DNA from: an archaeon
GTDB lineage: Archaea > Thermoproteota > Nitrososphaeria > Nitrososphaerales > UBA183
NCBI GenBank assembly: GCA_021828185.1
Contig: JAKASI010000002.1
Coordinates: 276,161-340,160 of the forward strand
Direction: 5' to 3'
DNA length: 64,000 nt
The notes beneath the pieces are model-generated. The model worked only from the letters and a program-made list of their open reading frames with translations, did no database searches and was not told the origin of the DNA. Numbering within the stretch: the stretch's first letter is position 1; each line of letters opens with the position of its first letter. The position numbers and the translations under genes are program-made. Shown here piece by piece: positions 17,502 through 26,205 of this stretch.

Positions 17502-18233
17502 TCAGTCGACGCCTGCAGCGCCTACCTCGGCCACCGCATGCCTTCCGGAACCGACGACGGAGGCCCTCACCTTCCCTCCCTCCCTCTCGAGCAGGACCGT
17601 CGTCTGGACGAGCTGGTCCACGGTCCTGCCTCCTATCCCGACGTCCTGCTGGTCTCCGAAGGTCACCCTGTTCGTGAGGAGATACGCTCTCCCGTTGAGA
17701 TAGGCGTCCCGCGCCATCTCGCTAAGGTGGACGTTCAGGGCCGCCTGCCTGCTCGACAGGTTCGACCTCCCCGGGAACTCGAGTGAGAAGTTCCGGGTCA
17801 GGGTGTCAACCACCACGAAGGCCGCCGATGCCGTCGCCCCCCTGGTCTGCATCATCCTGATGGTCTCCATCTGTTCCGGGGCGGAGTCAGACCTGACATA
17901 GACGATTCTGTTGAGGATCCCGTCGGGCTCCAGCCCTCTCGCCTTGGCCATCTCCTCCACCCTCTCGGGCCTGAACGAGCCCTCGGTGTCGATGAACAGG
18001 GCCCTCCTCCCTGCCTGGGCGCAGCGCATGGCCGACTGCATCGCGATCTGGGTCTTCCCGCTGTTGCTGCGCCCGTACAGCAGAGTGATGGTCCCCGCCC
18101 TGCACCCTCCCCCAAGGAGGGCGTCCAGGTTCTTCGAGCCTGTGACGAAGGTCGGGAAGGAAGCGAGCCGCCTGATCGCCCCGTCCGCAGTCTCCAGCGA
18201 GCCTGACGTCTTGTCCCCGGACCCCCGATGCAC
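17502..18233 (-). CDS. radB: RadB, archaeal RecA-superfamily recombination paralogue
   Basis: A 243-residue RecA-fold ATPase without the N-terminal HhH domain of RadA, which defines RadB. Walker A is GRSNSGKTQ near residue 54, Walker B AFVVVDTLT near 140, and the L2/core strand YLLTNRVTFGDQQ follows. RadB is thought to assist RadA-mediated strand exchange and is found only in archaea. A box A (GTTAAAAAG, about 18250-18258) fits the GTG start at 18233 as leaderless. It is divergent from the LSm gene. Confidence 0.88.
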   Translation of the reverse strand: MHRGSGDKTSGSLETADGAIRRLASFPTFVTGSKNLDALLGGGCRAGTITLLYGRSNSGKTQIAMQSAMRCAQAGRRALFIDTEGSFRPERVEEMAKARGLEPDGILNRIVYVRSDSAPEQMETIRMMQTRGATASAAFVVVDTLTRNFSLEFPGRSNLSSRQAALNVHLSEMARDAYLNGRAYLLTNRVTFGDQQDVGIGGRTVDQLVQTTVLLEREGGKVRASVVGSGRHAVAEVGAAGVD

Positions 18234-18293
18234 TCGCTTTCACTACCGATGTCTTTTTAACTGTGAGGAGGCGGCCTGCGGAAAAGTTCTGAA

Positions 18294-18545
18294 GTGAATC
18301 CGCCGACTCCTTCGCAGACAAAGCGACCGCTCACCATCCTGCAGAAGGCCACAAACAAGCAGGTCTCGGTGAGGCTCAAGAACGAGATCGAGTACAAGGG
18401 GAAGATGGCCAACGTCGACCCGTACATGAACGTCATTATCGTAGACGCGGAGGAGACAGAGAACGGCTCGAAGGTCGCGAACTACGGCAAGGTCGTCATC
18501 CGCGGGAACAACGTCCTCTACGTCAAGATAGAGGACCGACTCTGA
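18294..18545 (+). CDS. LSm/Sm-like archaeal protein
   Basis: An 83-residue Sm-fold protein that should form a heptameric ring and bind U-rich RNA. The Sm1 motif (VSVRLKNEIEYKGKMANVDPYMNVIIVDAEE) and Sm2 motif (KVVIRGNNVLYVKI) are both complete. GTG start at 18294. It lies 17 bp upstream of metK and probably shares its transcript; the L37e gene that often follows LSm in archaea is absent here. Confidence 0.92.
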   Translation: MNPPTPSQTKRPLTILQKATNKQVSVRLKNEIEYKGKMANVDPYMNVIIVDAEETENGSKVANYGKVVIRGNNVLYVKIEDRL

Positions 18546-18562
18546 GGGGGTCCGCTTCCCGG

Positions 18563-19774
18563 GTGCGGAGGCCTCTGCACGTAGAGGAGATTAGGGGCCA
18601 CGCCGTGGCCGACCTGGACGTCGAAATAGTCGAACGAAAGGGGAAGGGGCACCCCGACAGCCTGATCGACGGAGCATCCGAGGCCGTTTCTCTCGGCCTC
18701 AGCAGGTACTACCAGGACCGCTTCGGGGCGATCCTCCACCACAACGTGGACAAGGGGATCCTGGTCGGGGGGAAGTCGGACCCACGCTTCGGAGGTGGGA
18801 AGGTCCTCTCGCCCATCTACCTGATGGTCGCCGGGAGGGCCACCGATACCGTCCCCTTCGGAGGGAAGGATGTCAGGGTCCCTGTGGAAGAGATAGCCAG
18901 GAAGTCGATTCGCGGGTTCATCAGGGAGACCATGCGCTTCCTGGACCCGGACAGACACATGGTCATCGACACGAAGATCAAGCAGGGGTCACGCGACCTG
19001 GTGGCCGTCTTCATGAGGAAGGGGGCCATGCCCGTCTCGAACGACACGTCGATCGGGGTAGGCTACGCTCCGCTGACCCCCACTGAGACCCTCATCCTGT
19101 CGGCAGAGAAGCTGCTCAACTCACACGCTTTCAAGAAGAAGTACCCTGAGGTCGGAGAGGACGTCAAGGTGATGGGGCTGAGGCGGGGAAAGCGTCTCGA
19201 GACCACGGTGGCGGCTGCCATGGTCAGCTCAAAGGTCCCCGACGCGAGCCACTACACCAGCGTCATCGAGGACGTGTCGGAGGAGTTGGACAGGCTGGCA
19301 TCGAAGACCAGACTGGATGTCAACTTCAAGTTGAATGCGGCCGATAACCCCAAGCACGGCGAGTTCTACCTGACCGTCACCGGCACATCGGCAGAGATGG
19401 GGGACGACGGGAACACCGGGAGAGGCAACAGGGTCAACGGGCTCATATCTCCCATGAGGCAGTATTCCATGGAGGCGACGGCAGGGAAGAACCCCGTGAA
19501 CCACACAGGCAAGATACTCAACGCCCTGGCGGTCCTCACCGCCAGGGATATTGTGAAGAAGGTCCCGACAGTCAGGGAGACATATGTCAGGATCCTCAGC
19601 AGAATCGGGAGACCCATAGACCAGCCTCTCATAGCCAGCGCCGCAGTGGTGATGGAGCGCGGTTCCAGGATGTCCGCAGTCGAAGGGGACATCGAGTCGA
19701 TAATGAACGACTCCCTCGGCGACATACGCCGGGTTACGGAATTGATACTGCAGAAGAAGATAGAGCTATTCTAG
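18563..19774 (+). CDS. metK: Archaeal-type S-adenosylmethionine synthetase
   Basis: A 403-residue archaeal methionine adenosyltransferase (MAT gamma), making SAM from Met and ATP. VERKGKGHPDSLIDGASEAV near residue 25 and EMGDDGNTGRGNRVNGLISPMRQYSMEATAGKNPVNHTGKI near residues 275-315 are the ATP/Met-binding signatures of the archaeal class, which differs from bacterial MetK. GTG start at 18563. The last nine bases overlap the convergent RIO2 gene. Confidence 0.95.
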   Translation: MRRPLHVEEIRGHAVADLDVEIVERKGKGHPDSLIDGASEAVSLGLSRYYQDRFGAILHHNVDKGILVGGKSDPRFGGGKVLSPIYLMVAGRATDTVPFGGKDVRVPVEEIARKSIRGFIRETMRFLDPDRHMVIDTKIKQGSRDLVAVFMRKGAMPVSNDTSIGVGYAPLTPTETLILSAEKLLNSHAFKKKYPEVGEDVKVMGLRRGKRLETTVAAAMVSSKVPDASHYTSVIEDVSEELDRLASKTRLDVNFKLNAADNPKHGEFYLTVTGTSAEMGDDGNTGRGNRVNGLISPMRQYSMEATAGKNPVNHTGKILNALAVLTARDIVKKVPTVRETYVRILSRIGRPIDQPLIASAAVVMERGSRMSAVEGDIESIMNDSLGDIRRVTELILQKKIELF

Positions 19775-20653
19775 TCCTTTCGCTCTGCCTGTGATGTAGG
19801 CGAAGGCGGCATCCGGGTCCAAGTCGATGGCATACGCCCTCCTGAAAAATGCGACCACCGCCTTCACATCGTGCATCAGCAGCTCGGGACTGTTCGGGTG
19901 CGAAGCCTCTACCGCCTGGGGCCAATCGATGAGCCAGACCGAGGCCCCATCCGATAGGATGTTGTATTCGCTGAGGTCGGCGTTCACTAGCTTGGCCCGG
20001 AGATACGCGGTCTGCATTGCTTCAATTATCGTCCGGAGGGCTGACCCCGGGTTCTCCAGGTAGGGCCGGTTGGACAGCCTTACTCCTGACAGCTCCTCCA
20101 AGAGTACGGTGCTCCGGCTATAGGCGATTGTCTTCGGAAATGCGGGGGAGAGGCCCTGCAGCTTCCTCAGGGCGTCATATTCCCTCCTGGCGGCATCGTA
20201 GTTGGCTGTCATCCAGCTCCGAAAGTCCGCAGATTCTCTCACCCTCGTCTTCCTTATGTTGGTGAAGCTCACTCTCCCGATCTTGTAGAACTTCAGGGCG
20301 TAGGCCGTCCCCTCTTCGGTAAGTGCCTCGTAGACATCCGACTCCTTCCCCTTGGCGATGACCGCTCCCAGCGCGAAGATCAGGTCCTTCTTCACATAGT
20401 CCTTCAGGGCCATCACTTCCACCCCTTCCTTGGTCAGCACGTACCCGTGTCCTCTCCGCATGATCATCCCCTTCTTCTCGAGCGCGTCGGCTGCGAAACT
20501 CACCCGTTCAGGGGGGAGACGGGCCATCCGGGAAATCCTCCCCAGGTCAGGGGTGCCGGAGCCCGAAGTCGATCGCTCGAGCCCTGCGAGGGTCCTCCAC
20601 TCCTCTTCCTTCAGTGACTTCAGAGCCCTTGCCGCGCTCTCGGAGGTGGACAA
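19766..20653 (-). CDS. rio2: RIO2-type serine kinase/ATPase
   Basis: A 295-residue RIO2 protein involved in late 30S subunit maturation. An N-terminal winged helix (residues about 1-85, LPPERVSFAADALEKKGMIMRRGHGYVLT) precedes the RIO kinase domain: glycine loop IAKGKESDVYEA, ATP lysine in ALKFYKIG, the catalytic loop VNADLSEYNIL and the metal-binding WLIDWPQAV. The TTG start at 20653 is 26 bp or so from a box A (TGATATAAC, near 20683), consistent with a leaderless mRNA. Confidence 0.92.
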   Translation of the reverse strand: MSTSESAARALKSLKEEEWRTLAGLERSTSGSGTPDLGRISRMARLPPERVSFAADALEKKGMIMRRGHGYVLTKEGVEVMALKDYVKKDLIFALGAVIAKGKESDVYEALTEEGTAYALKFYKIGRVSFTNIRKTRVRESADFRSWMTANYDAARREYDALRKLQGLSPAFPKTIAYSRSTVLLEELSGVRLSNRPYLENPGSALRTIIEAMQTAYLRAKLVNADLSEYNILSDGASVWLIDWPQAVEASHPNSPELLMHDVKAVVAFFRRAYAIDLDPDAAFAYITGRAKGLE

Positions 20654-20705
20654 CTGGCAGCTCGGTGCTCCAGTCCCATGTTATATCAAATGATGCGATA
20701 GCCTT

Positions 20706-21719
20706 CTAGCTGAACCCCTGCCGAGCGGCGTCCTCATAGGCGGCCCAGTACGTATCCTGCCCCGACCTGAAGCCCCTGGACCTGTCTCCGTCCATGACTT
20801 TGAGGCCCTCCCCTACCTTCACGACTCCGATTTCGGTCACCTCTGTCTCTGACCTCTTCAACTTCTTCGTCACGTCGTCGACCTTCCTTGGATTGCAGGT
20901 AATGAGCAGAGCTCCCTCTCCCATGGTGACCAGCGGGTCAATACCGAAGGCCTTGCAGACCGCGGCAGCCTCCCTCGAGACCGGAATCCTTGCGGCTTCG
21001 ACCTCGAACCGCTTCCCGGACGCTCCCGCCATCTCGTCGAGGGCGCCCAGAACTCCTCCTTCGGTGGCGTCGTGCATCGACGTGACCCCCTCTGCCCCCA
21101 GCCCTGCCCTCCTCGCGGTTCTTGCGTCGTCGACGGTCGTGCACAGATTGATCAGAGACCTCGCTCGTCTAGCGACGCCTGGTCCGATTTTGCGCTCGAC
21201 GTACGCCGGGAAGGAGAGCGCCAGGGACGCCGCCGCCTCGATTGCTGCATGCTTGGTCATCAGGATTCGGTCCCCTGCCCTGGCCATCGCCGGGGTGAGG
21301 TAGCTCCCCTCCTTTGCGAACCCGATCATCGTGCCAGAGCCGATGACAGTGTAGCCTCCTCCCGGGTAGGTCCCGGTGTGCCCGGCCGCGATGGCGATTC
21401 CGAGCTTCCTGCACTCGGCACCGATGGCCCGGATGTACTCCTCCCTTTCGCGGGAGTTCATTGCGTGGGGAAAGTTGTAGCTGAATATGGCGAACTCGGG
21501 GTCGACTCCGGAAGACGTGAAATCGGAGGCGATGAGATGCACGCTCAGCCACCCTGAAAGCTTCATCCCGAACCGAGGGATGGCCGAGACCGGGTCGATG
21601 GTCGTAACCATGACATTCCCGTTCCCAAGGGAGACCACGCCGTTGTCCAACCCTCTAGCCGGACCCACCCGGAGCTTCTTAGAAGGGAAACCAAGGTTGG
21701 CATACACGACCTCTTCCAT
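20706..21719 (-). CDS. AIR-synthase/HypE-ThiL superfamily protein
   Basis: About 337 residues of the PurM/HypE/ThiL/SelD ATP-binding fold: VSLGNGNVMVTTIDPVSAI, then GVDPEFAIFSYNFP, AAGHTGTYPGGGYTVIGSGTMIG and the C-terminal half with HDATEGGVLGALDEMAG. The HypE-like form (HDATEGGVLGAL) is clear but no other hyp genes are near. It follows an S-component-like membrane gene and faces a ThiR-type regulator, so a thiamine-linked role (for example thiamine-phosphate kinase-like) is possible. A TTG at 21752 is in frame, but AAGGAG about 12 bases before ATG 21719 supports the shorter form. Confidence 0.75.
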   Translation of the reverse strand: MEEVVYANLGFPSKKLRVGPARGLDNGVVSLGNGNVMVTTIDPVSAIPRFGMKLSGWLSVHLIASDFTSSGVDPEFAIFSYNFPHAMNSREREEYIRAIGAECRKLGIAIAAGHTGTYPGGGYTVIGSGTMIGFAKEGSYLTPAMARAGDRILMTKHAAIEAAASLALSFPAYVERKIGPGVARRARSLINLCTTVDDARTARRAGLGAEGVTSMHDATEGGVLGALDEMAGASGKRFEVEAARIPVSREAAAVCKAFGIDPLVTMGEGALLITCNPRKVDDVTKKLKRSETEVTEIGVVKVGEGLKVMDGDRSRGFRSGQDTYWAAYEDAARQGFS

Positions 21720-21761
21720 GAAGTCTCTGCTCTCCTTGCCCCCTGAGGCCAAAGGCCGCCC

Positions 21762-22328
21762 CTATCCGAACCCGAGCCTTTTGAACGCTGGTGCGGACAT
21801 CTTGATCAGATATAGCACGACCGGGATGTAGACAAGCTGGAACATGGTGGTTGGGACGTCCGGGAACGCGGCCCAGAAGGCGGTGACCGCATCGCTGGGT
21901 GACCCATACCCGAAGAGACCATAGGCGTAGAACGCCCAATCGGCAAGGAAGAAGCCCAAGGTTTCGAAGATGATTGCGGCGGTCATCGCCAGGGCGAGGG
22001 CCTTCGTCCCTCTCTTTCTTGCCCAGTAGACGAACAGGACCATCGGCCCCGTAGACCAGACCATCCCGAAGGGGTAGATTGGGGAACCTCCTGCCTTGTA
22101 GGCGACGTTGAGCGCCTCCCCCAGAAAGCCGCCCATGGCCGTCGCGCTGAACGACGTAGCGGGATCAGTAAAGTAAGCCAAGGTGAGGAAGACCACCGGA
22201 GACCAGATGATCTCGAAAACCGGTGGCGGGAGCGGGATAGTCATGAAGGTCCCCAAGGCTACGAGGGCTGAGAAGACCGCTATGACCGAAAGAAGGGTGC
22301 TGCGGCCTGGGGATCCGTTCTCTCGCAT
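21762..22328 (-). CDS. S-component-like integral membrane protein
   Basis: About 188 residues with five or six predicted helices (LLSVIAVFSALVALGTFMTI, SPVVFLTLAYFTDPATSFSATAMGGFLGEAL, MVWSTGPMVLFVYWARKR, LALAMTAAIIFETLGFFLADWAF, VPTTMFQLVYIPVVLYLIKM). Size and the short-helix N-terminal region resemble substrate-binding S components of ECF vitamin transporters. Divergent from the ThiR-like gene and in an operon with the AIR-synthase paralogue, so a thiamine precursor is a reasonable guess. The frame extends to 22394, but ATG 22328 gives a normal membrane-protein N-terminus. No energising ECF ATPase is encoded in the window. Confidence 0.65.
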   Translation of the reverse strand: MRENGSPGRSTLLSVIAVFSALVALGTFMTIPLPPPVFEIIWSPVVFLTLAYFTDPATSFSATAMGGFLGEALNVAYKAGGSPIYPFGMVWSTGPMVLFVYWARKRGTKALALAMTAAIIFETLGFFLADWAFYAYGLFGYGSPSDAVTAFWAAFPDVPTTMFQLVYIPVVLYLIKMSAPAFKRLGFG

Positions 22329-22370
22329 CGAGACATCGGGGGACTGCACGGCAGAGCGGAAGCGGTGAAG

Positions 22371-22398
22371 GTTATAAATCAGTAAATAAGTCATTTAT
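22371..22398. promoter_or_regulatory. Divergent promoter with AT-rich inverted half-sites
   Basis: ATAAAT (22374-22379) and ATTTAT (22393-22398) form inverted half-sites around a common centre. TTATAAATC also serves as a box A about 26 bp before the GTG at 22401. The site lies between the ThiR-like gene and the S-component gene and is the natural place for autoregulation. Confidence 0.45.
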
Positions 22399-22400
22399 GC

Positions 22401-23333
22401 GTGCAGCCTCCTGACGAGTTGATGATGGGCACCTACCTCCCAGCCATGAGGCAGCTGATAGCAATCCACCTGCGTTCAAGGGGACGATCACAGAACAAGA
22501 TCTCCTCGATGCTGGGTGTGACCCAGGCTTCAGTCAGCCTTTACCTCTCGGCTGGCCCGACGAGGGCCTACGACGAGCTCTCCAAGTTCTCCATCGATCG
22601 GACCAGAGCAGATCGGGACTCGACTCTACTCGCGGACGACCTGACCAGGGGGGCAGTGCACGGGGTCGAGACCCTGAACAGGATCTGGACCGGCCTCCTG
22701 GGGGCCGGGGCCGTCTGCCCTGCCCACCGTGACGTGCACCCTCAACTCGTCGACTGTGACTTCTGCATCAAAGAGTACGGTGGTCGGCAGGGACCCTTGG
22801 CCGAAGTGATTTCAGAGGTGGCTGCGGCCGCCAGTCTCTTAGAAGATTCCCCCGACTTCATCGAGGTGATGCCGGAGGTCTCCGTGAACATCGCCTATGC
22901 AGCTCCAGGAGCCTCGACTCCAGGAGAGGTCGTGGCCATCCCAGGGAGAATCGTCAGGGTGAGGGGGAGGGCCAGAGCCATGCTCCCCCCTGAACCGGGG
23001 GCTTCCATCCATATGTCCAAGGTTCTGCTGCTGTCGATGCGGAGCAGGCCGCAGTTGAGGGCGTGCATCAACGTCCGCTATGATGGCCGGATGGCCAAGG
23101 TGCTGAAGAAGGACGGCGTCAGGACGATGAAGATAGGGGACTACCCGCGAGGGGGCGACGACCCTACTTCGGACGCGCTGGAGCGGAAGCTCGCTTCGTC
23201 GAAGGACGGGTTCGAGGCAATCATCGATGAGGGGGGAGCCGGGATCGAACCCAACCTGTATCTGTTCGCAAAGGGTCCCCGCGAGGCCGTGGAACTGGCC
23301 CTGAAGCTGGCGAGGCTCTACTCAGCGGGTTAA
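22401..23333 (+). CDS. ThiR-type regulator: HTH plus ThiN domain
   Basis: A 310-residue protein with an N-terminal helix-turn-helix (SQNKISSMLGVTQASVSLYLSAG, residues about 31-55), a middle region with CPAHRDVHPQLVDCDFC (three Cys and two His, possible metal site) and a C-terminal ThiN-like domain (LRACINVRYDGRMAKVLKKDG...AIIDEGGAGIEPNLYLFA). Archaeal ThiR proteins of this make-up sense thiamine phosphates through the ThiN domain and repress thiamine genes. GTG at 22401 fits a leaderless transcript; ATG 22422 or 22425 are alternatives. The 3' end overlaps pyrG by 12 bp. Confidence 0.82.
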   Translation: MQPPDELMMGTYLPAMRQLIAIHLRSRGRSQNKISSMLGVTQASVSLYLSAGPTRAYDELSKFSIDRTRADRDSTLLADDLTRGAVHGVETLNRIWTGLLGAGAVCPAHRDVHPQLVDCDFCIKEYGGRQGPLAEVISEVAAAASLLEDSPDFIEVMPEVSVNIAYAAPGASTPGEVVAIPGRIVRVRGRARAMLPPEPGASIHMSKVLLLSMRSRPQLRACINVRYDGRMAKVLKKDGVRTMKIGDYPRGGDDPTSDALERKLASSKDGFEAIIDEGGAGIEPNLYLFAKGPREAVELALKLARLYSAG

Positions 23334-24965
23334 CGTCCTCAGCTTCTCTGGCGTCCTCTCCATCTGCCTGGCGCGTCTGACGCACGCCTCCAAGAACGCC
23401 ACATAGATCGGCTCGGGCCTCTCCGGCCGGCTGATGTACTCTGGGTGGTATTGCGTCGCCATGTAGAACGGGTGGCCTTCCAGTTCAAGGATCTCGGCCC
23501 TCCTGCCATTGTCGCTGAAGGCCGTGTACCTCATCCCCTTCTCCTCGAACCTCTTCAGGTACTTCTGGTTCAGCTCATACCTGTGCCTGTGCCTCTCCCT
23601 TATCTTCTCGGCCCGGTAGATGTCGTAGGCCCTGCTCGGCTTCGTGAGGAAGACGTCGTGCCCCCCGAGCCTCATGGTCCCGCCGAGGTCGGTCACCTCC
23701 CGCTGCTCAGGGAGTAGGTCGATGACCGGGTGGGGTGTCTCCGGGTCAGCCTCGGTCGTGTTCGCCCCCTTCAATCCGAGGGCGTGCCTCGCGAACGAGA
23801 CGCTCGCCAGCTGGAAACCGTAGCAGAGCCCGAGGAATGGGATCCCGGCGACTCTCGCCTCGTTGGCAGCCGCGATCTTCCCTTCAATGCCTCTGCTCCC
23901 GAACCCCTGCGGAAGGACGACCCCGTCGTAGGCCTTCATCAGCTCCAGCTTCGCAGGGTCCTTTTCGATCTCTTCGGACTCGATCCACGATATCCTCGTG
24001 CCGGCGCCGTTCACCGCGCCCGCCTGAGAAAGCGCCTGGTTGACGCTCACATAGCTGTCGGCAAGGTTGGCGTACTTCCCGACCATGGCGATCCTCACCG
24101 TCAGGCGGCGGTCTGCAAACCTGTCCGCGACGGCGTTCCACCCGCGCATGTCGAGCTTCGTCCGGAGCCCCAACTGCCTGCGTATCGGCTTGAGTATCCC
24201 TTCCCTTTCGAGGAGCCGGGGGACCTGATAGATCGACTCGACGTCGGGGTCGGAGATCACGCTCTCTACCGGGACGCTGGTGAAAAGAGACACCTTCTCT
24301 TTCGTCTCCTGGGGGAGGGCTCTCGTCCCCCTTATCACGATGATGTCCGGCTGAATCCCGATCCTCCTCATCTCCTGCACGCTGTGCTGGGTGGGTTTCG
24401 TCTTCATCTCCCCGACGACGGAGAGCTCGGGGGCAAGGCTCACGTGGAGGAACAGGGTCCTGGACGGCCCTTCCTCCATCCTCATCTGCCTGAACGCCTC
24501 CAGGAACGGTAGGCTCTCGATGTCCCCGACCGTTCCGCCGCATTCGACGACCAGGACGTCCACCTCCTCTTTCTCTCCCAGCTCGCGTATTCTTCTCTTG
24601 ATTTCGTCAGTTATGTGCGGGATAATCTGGACGGATTTCCCGAGAAACTTCCCCCTCCTTTCGTCGTCGATGACCTTCTTGTAGATCTGGCCGGTGGTGA
24701 TGTTGTTTGCCTTCGTCATGTCCCGGTTCAGGAACCGTTCGTAGTTCCCGATGTCCATGTCGGTCTCCCCGCCGTCGTCGGTGACGAAGACCTCTCCGTG
24801 GGTGTAGGGGTTCATCGTGCCGGCGTCGAAGTTGAGATAGGGGTCGATCTTCAGGGAGGTGACCTCGGCCCCCGACAGCTGCAGGAGCTTGGCTACCGAG
24901 GAGGTGATTATGCCCTTGCCCAGCCCGGACATCACCCCTCCGGTCACGAACAGATACTTGGGCAT
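23322..24965 (-). CDS. pyrG: CTP synthase
   Basis: A 547-residue CTP synthase, converting UTP, ATP and glutamine to CTP. The synthetase domain opens with [17 protein letters not shown] and holds [20 protein letters not shown]; the C-terminal class I glutamine amidotransferase domain has the nucleophile in [12 protein letters not shown] and the catalytic His-Glu in [12 protein letters not shown]. All residues expected for glutamine use are visible. It stands alone, converging with the ThiR-like gene. Confidence 0.96.
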   Translation of the reverse strand: MPKYLFVTGGVMSGLGKGIITSSVAKLLQLSGAEVTSLKIDPYLNFDAGTMNPYTHGEVFVTDDGGETDMDIGNYERFLNRDMTKANNITTGQIYKKVIDDERRGKFLGKSVQIIPHITDEIKRRIRELGEKEEVDVLVVECGGTVGDIESLPFLEAFRQMRMEEGPSRTLFLHVSLAPELSVVGEMKTKPTQHSVQEMRRIGIQPDIIVIRGTRALPQETKEKVSLFTSVPVESVISDPDVESIYQVPRLLEREGILKPIRRQLGLRTKLDMRGWNAVADRFADRRLTVRIAMVGKYANLADSYVSVNQALSQAGAVNGAGTRISWIESEEIEKDPAKLELMKAYDGVVLPQGFGSRGIEGKIAAANEARVAGIPFLGLCYGFQLASVSFARHALGLKGANTTEADPETPHPVIDLLPEQREVTDLGGTMRLGGHDVFLTKPSRAYDIYRAEKIRERHRHRYELNQKYLKRFEEKGMRYTAFSDNGRRAEILELEGHPFYMATQYHPEYISRPERPEPIYVAFLEACVRRARQMERTPEKLRTLTR

Positions 24966-25344
24966 CTACAAGCCTCCTCGCAAGAACGCACTTTCGTTGC
25001 GGGTGGCCTGAGGACCCCCCCTGGCGGGCAGGCGCCCGGCCGACGGAGAAGCCGAAGGATGGCGGGGCAAGTATGGGGATGCTGTCCTCAGAGAAATAAA
25101 CCCTTTCCCAGAACGCATCCGAACAAGATCAGACGGCCAGGACTCCCTCGATTCGAAGGTCTCAGCGGCACTTGGCTTCTGTCCTTGGCAAGGCGTCGTT
25201 CACAGACTATGGTCGAGGTAATGCCGGGGATAGCCGACCTATGCCGCCTCCGGGACGATTTCGCTGGACATCCTGCCAGGACGGACCCGGGCCCGTTCGC
25301 GGTCAGGAACGGCGTCGGCGGGGCGAGAAGGCAGTCTTTCGGCG
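24966..25344. other. Intergenic stretch, no gene seen
   Basis: About 380 bases between pyrG and the coiled-coil gene. A TTTATTTC element at about 25093-25102 on the minus strand could be a distant box A for pyrG. Several short reading frames cross it, but none looks coding, and I see no tRNA or clear RNA fold. Confidence 0.5.
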
Positions 25345-25911
25345 CTATTTGCTGTAGCCTTTGGCCGCGGCTTCTATGTCCTTTTCCAGCCGGGAGACCG
25401 AGTCCCTTGAGGACGATATGAGGGTCCCGAGGCTGTCGATGTCTTCCTTGGCCCCCTCCATGGCCTCCGTGTACTTCTTCAGCTGCTCCCCCAGGGAAGA
25501 GACCCTGCCATCCGATGGCGCATGCCTTGCCAGGAACTCCATCATCGGAGCCTGTTCCTCTTTCAGAGAGCTCCATGCGGCGTCATACTGGGCTTTCACT
25601 TCTGCGAATTTTCTGCTGTCGTTTTCCAGTTTTTCCCTGAAGTCCTTCAGCTGTGCCCTCGCGGTGTGCAGTGCAACGTTTGCGAATCTCTTCTGCGTTC
25701 CCGACGACCCCAGCTGTATGACGAGGTCTCGGAGCACTTCGGGCTTGTACAGCTGAGTGGCCGCTTCGATGTTGCGCCTCACCTCGGCTGCGGACTCTGC
25801 AAGTCTGGACGGGAGGAGGGTGTCGACTCTGACCTGGGAAATCAGGGCATCTATGGTGTCTACGGGCTCCTTCCCCGCCAGGACCTGCGGCTTTCGTATG
25901 AACCCCATCAA
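25345..25911 (-). CDS. Coiled-coil protein, unknown
   Basis: A 188-residue soluble helical protein. Residues about 75-185 are rich in heptads (ARAQLKDFREKLENDSRKFAEVKAQYDAAWSSLKEEQ and SRDSVSRLEKDIEAAAKG), suggesting a long coiled coil or helical bundle. The N-terminal 60 residues (DTIDALISQVRVDTLLPSRLAESAAEVRRNIEAA) are also helical. I do not recognise a family; a structural or membrane-remodelling (Cdv-like) role cannot be claimed from motifs. A box A-like GTTACAAAAG lies about 25 bp upstream of the start. Confidence 0.7.
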   Translation of the reverse strand: MMGFIRKPQVLAGKEPVDTIDALISQVRVDTLLPSRLAESAAEVRRNIEAATQLYKPEVLRDLVIQLGSSGTQKRFANVALHTARAQLKDFREKLENDSRKFAEVKAQYDAAWSSLKEEQAPMMEFLARHAPSDGRVSSLGEQLKKYTEAMEGAKEDIDSLGTLISSSRDSVSRLEKDIEAAAKGYSK

Positions 25912-26014
25912 CCGGCCCTCTCCTTTCTTCTCTTTTGTAACTTCAACTTCGGTCGTTCTGCTCGACCCTCACTTCGTCAGTTGATGGCCCCGTATGTATG
26001 TGTATTGGAGCGGG

Positions 26015-26200
26015 CCCTGGCAGGTCCGCGGGCAGGGCACCGGGTCCGGCCGACGTGCCCACCAGCTGGTGCTGCCGAGGGTGACGTAAAAGCGGGTTCG
26101 GCGGAGGAAACTGTGTAGGTGAATGGAAACGCCCCGGGTCTGAGCTGCCGCAAGTCCGCCGACTGTTCGTCGGCCTCCGGACAGAGAGGGCCCGGAGCCG
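26015..26200. ncRNA. Candidate structured RNA, unassigned
   Basis: This GC-rich gap has no convincing reading frame but several stem-loops: a perfect 12-bp palindrome CACCAGCTGGTG (26060-26071); a GCCGAC/GTCGGC hairpin with loop TGTTC (26158-26174) framed by GTCC and GGAC; and an outer pairing of CCGGGTCT (26134-26141) with AGGGCCCGG (26187-26195). The folds nest into one arm, as in a structured RNA. It does not match the RNase P or SRP consensus words I know. Strand unknown; it could also be a complex terminator of the flanking genes. Confidence 0.3.
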
Positions 26201-26205
26201 AGGGT

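Noticed and set aside
25140..25170. GATTCGAAGG near 25150 as a minus-strand tRNA T-arm
   Set aside because: The surrounding bases cannot form the rest of a tRNA cloverleaf.
26095..26160. RNase P RNA in the 26-kb gap (GAGGAAA and GGTGAATGG words seen)
   Set aside because: The words occur in the wrong order and spacing, and the matching P4 partner (ACAGAA type) is missing.
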